Shown here: positions 16,111 through 16,592 of the stretch, piece by piece | Layout: each line of letters begins with the position of its first letter | Numbering within the stretch: the stretch's first letter is position 1 | DNA from: Roseimarinus sp035271585 | GTDB taxonomy: Bacteria; Bacteroidota; Bacteroidia; Bacteroidales; Prolixibacteraceae | NCBI GenBank assembly: GCA_035271585.1 | Contig: DATERL010000064.1 | Span: 1-16,592, forward strand | Reading direction: 5' to 3' | Length of the DNA: 16,592 nt | Position numbers and translations under genes: made by a program | The notes under the pieces: generated by a model | What the model saw: the letters and a program-made list of their open reading frames with translations, nothing else | What the model was told of the DNA's origin: nothing | Databases searched by the model: none

Positions 16111-16182
16111 ATCTGGTCGTTTTTAATAATTGAATGAATATATATATGTGTAATGATCAATTTTATTTTCTTGATGCAACAG

Positions 16183-16190
16183 CAAATTTA
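16183..16190 (-). promoter_or_regulatory. Candidate Bacteroidota -7 promoter element of the SPFH gene
   Basis: On the minus strand this reads TAAATTTG, an exact match to the Bacteroidota TAnnTTTG element. It would give a leader of roughly 65 bases before the ATG at 16110. A clear TTG -33 element is not visible. The 19-bp repeats begin 20 bases upstream, where activator sites would sit. Confidence 0.45.
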
Positions 16191-16209
16191 GGGACTTACT
16201 ATTTAAACG

Positions 16210-16282
16210 ACTAGGACTATTTGCGCATAAACTAGGACTATTTGCGCATTAACATTTGGGGTCACTAGGACTATTTGCGCAT
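16210..16282 (+). repeat. Three direct copies of a 19-bp repeat upstream of the SPFH gene
   Basis: The unit actaggactatttgcgcat occurs exactly at 16210-16228, 16231-16249 and 16264-16282. A partial fourth (atttgcgc) follows at 16284-16291. Start-to-start distances are 21 and 33 bases. The array is too short, and its spacers are too small, for CRISPR. It could be a set of regulator binding sites or the tail of a dispersed repeat. Confidence 0.85.
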
Positions 16283-16348
16283 CATTTGCGCTTAAATACC
16301 TATCAATCAATGCTTCATATATACATGTCAAAATAACCGGAAATTTTG

Positions 16349-16468
16349 TCACTTTAGTGGCAATACTTTTTTTATTGGATAGCGATAAGCCGAATTCTTT
16401 TTTAAATAGACGTGAAAATAACTGGCATCGTAAAACCCACGAGCATCGAATATGTCAGTTATGGCATG
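16349..16468 (-). pseudogene. Possible frameshifted AraC-type HTH remnant
   Basis: On the minus strand one frame reads ITDIFDARGFYDASYF, and the frame next to it continues SRLFKKEFGLSLSNKK. Joined across a one-base shift these resemble the end of an AraC-family helix-turn-helix domain (consensus like GFxDxSYFSRxFKKxFG). The unshifted frame instead runs to a TGA at 16349 as FHVYLKKNSAYRYPIKK. No upstream domain exists in the window. It could instead be a peptide-like reading of a noncoding repeat. Confidence 0.35.
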
Positions 16469-16471
16469 TTG

Positions 16472-16583
16472 AACCCCAGCGGGGTTTGCCTATGAATAAC
16501 CCTCGGTTGAGTTTAGTTGCCGCAGGTAACTGAACGCTACCGGGGGTAAGCTGGTCAGCTCACTCAACAACCCCAGCGGGGTT
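16472..16583. repeat. GC-rich palindromic element
   Basis: The perfect 15-base palindrome aaccccagcggggtt (three-base centre) occurs at 16472-16486 and 16569-16583. Between them lies a longer imperfect inverted repeat, with 20-base arms at 16499-16518 and 16528-16547 (16 of 20 paired) around a 9-base loop. The block is much richer in GC than its surroundings and has no reading frame of note. It resembles dispersed palindromic repeats of bacterial intergenic regions. Confidence 0.7.
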
Positions 16584-16592
16584 GACCTGTTC

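Larger units (their letters stand above)
16111..16592. other. Gene-free right end: repeats, remnant and promoter region
   Basis: No intact gene is visible in these 482 bases. In order from the SPFH gene they hold its candidate promoter, the 19-bp repeat array, an AT-rich spacer, the possible AraC-like remnant and the GC-rich palindromic block that runs to the window end. I see no insertion-sequence ends or target duplications. Confidence 0.65.

Noticed and set aside
16210..16291. CRISPR array
   Set aside because: Units are 19 bases with gaps of 2 and 14 bases, only three copies, and no cas genes are present.

Overview
The window looks like a chromosomal stretch from a member of the phylum Bacteroidota. 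The strongest evidence is two proteins ending in type IX secretion (T9SS) type A sorting domains, with YPNP motifs and short Lys-rich tails. Supporting signs are an AT-rich base composition, sparse Shine-Dalgarno sequences, exported proteins of typical Bacteroidota families, and one good match to the Bacteroidota -7 promoter element (TAnnTTTG). Every gene I can support is on the minus strand, so transcription runs from high to low coordinates. I see no tRNA, rRNA, CRISPR array or intact insertion sequence.

Right part (16592 to 7000). The first 480 bases hold no intact gene. They contain a GC-rich palindromic element, a possible AraC-like coding remnant and three copies of a 19-bp repeat. Next come an SPFH-domain protein with a C-terminal GYF_2 domain, a DUF805 membrane protein, a 1512-residue secreted leucine-rich-repeat (LRR) protein with a T9SS tail, an exported right-handed beta-helix protein, and a membrane protein with two zinc ribbons. 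A good intrinsic terminator follows directly. SPFH/GYF_2 and zinc-ribbon membrane proteins of this kind occur together in envelope-stress loci such as Bacillus ydjFGHI. Here they bracket two large exported proteins.

Middle (6970 to 2350). An exported nucleoside hydrolase is followed by a lipoprotein with a GH18-like barrel pattern that lacks the usual catalytic Glu. This overlaps by 41 bases a large exported TPR-like protein. The last two look translationally coupled.

Left part (2350 to 1). A short T9SS-tailed protein and a DUF1566-type exported protein lie between two 140-bp direct repeats. Each repeat carries the 3' end of the TPR-like gene, and the left one is a headless remnant. The window ends in an open reading frame where a small beta-grasp-like sequence runs, without a stop, into the signal peptide of a secreted PKD/BspA-like surface protein cut by the window edge.

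Overall this is an envelope and cell-surface region shaped by internal duplication: 63-bp units inside the LRR gene, and a duplicated gene end around a two-gene cassette.
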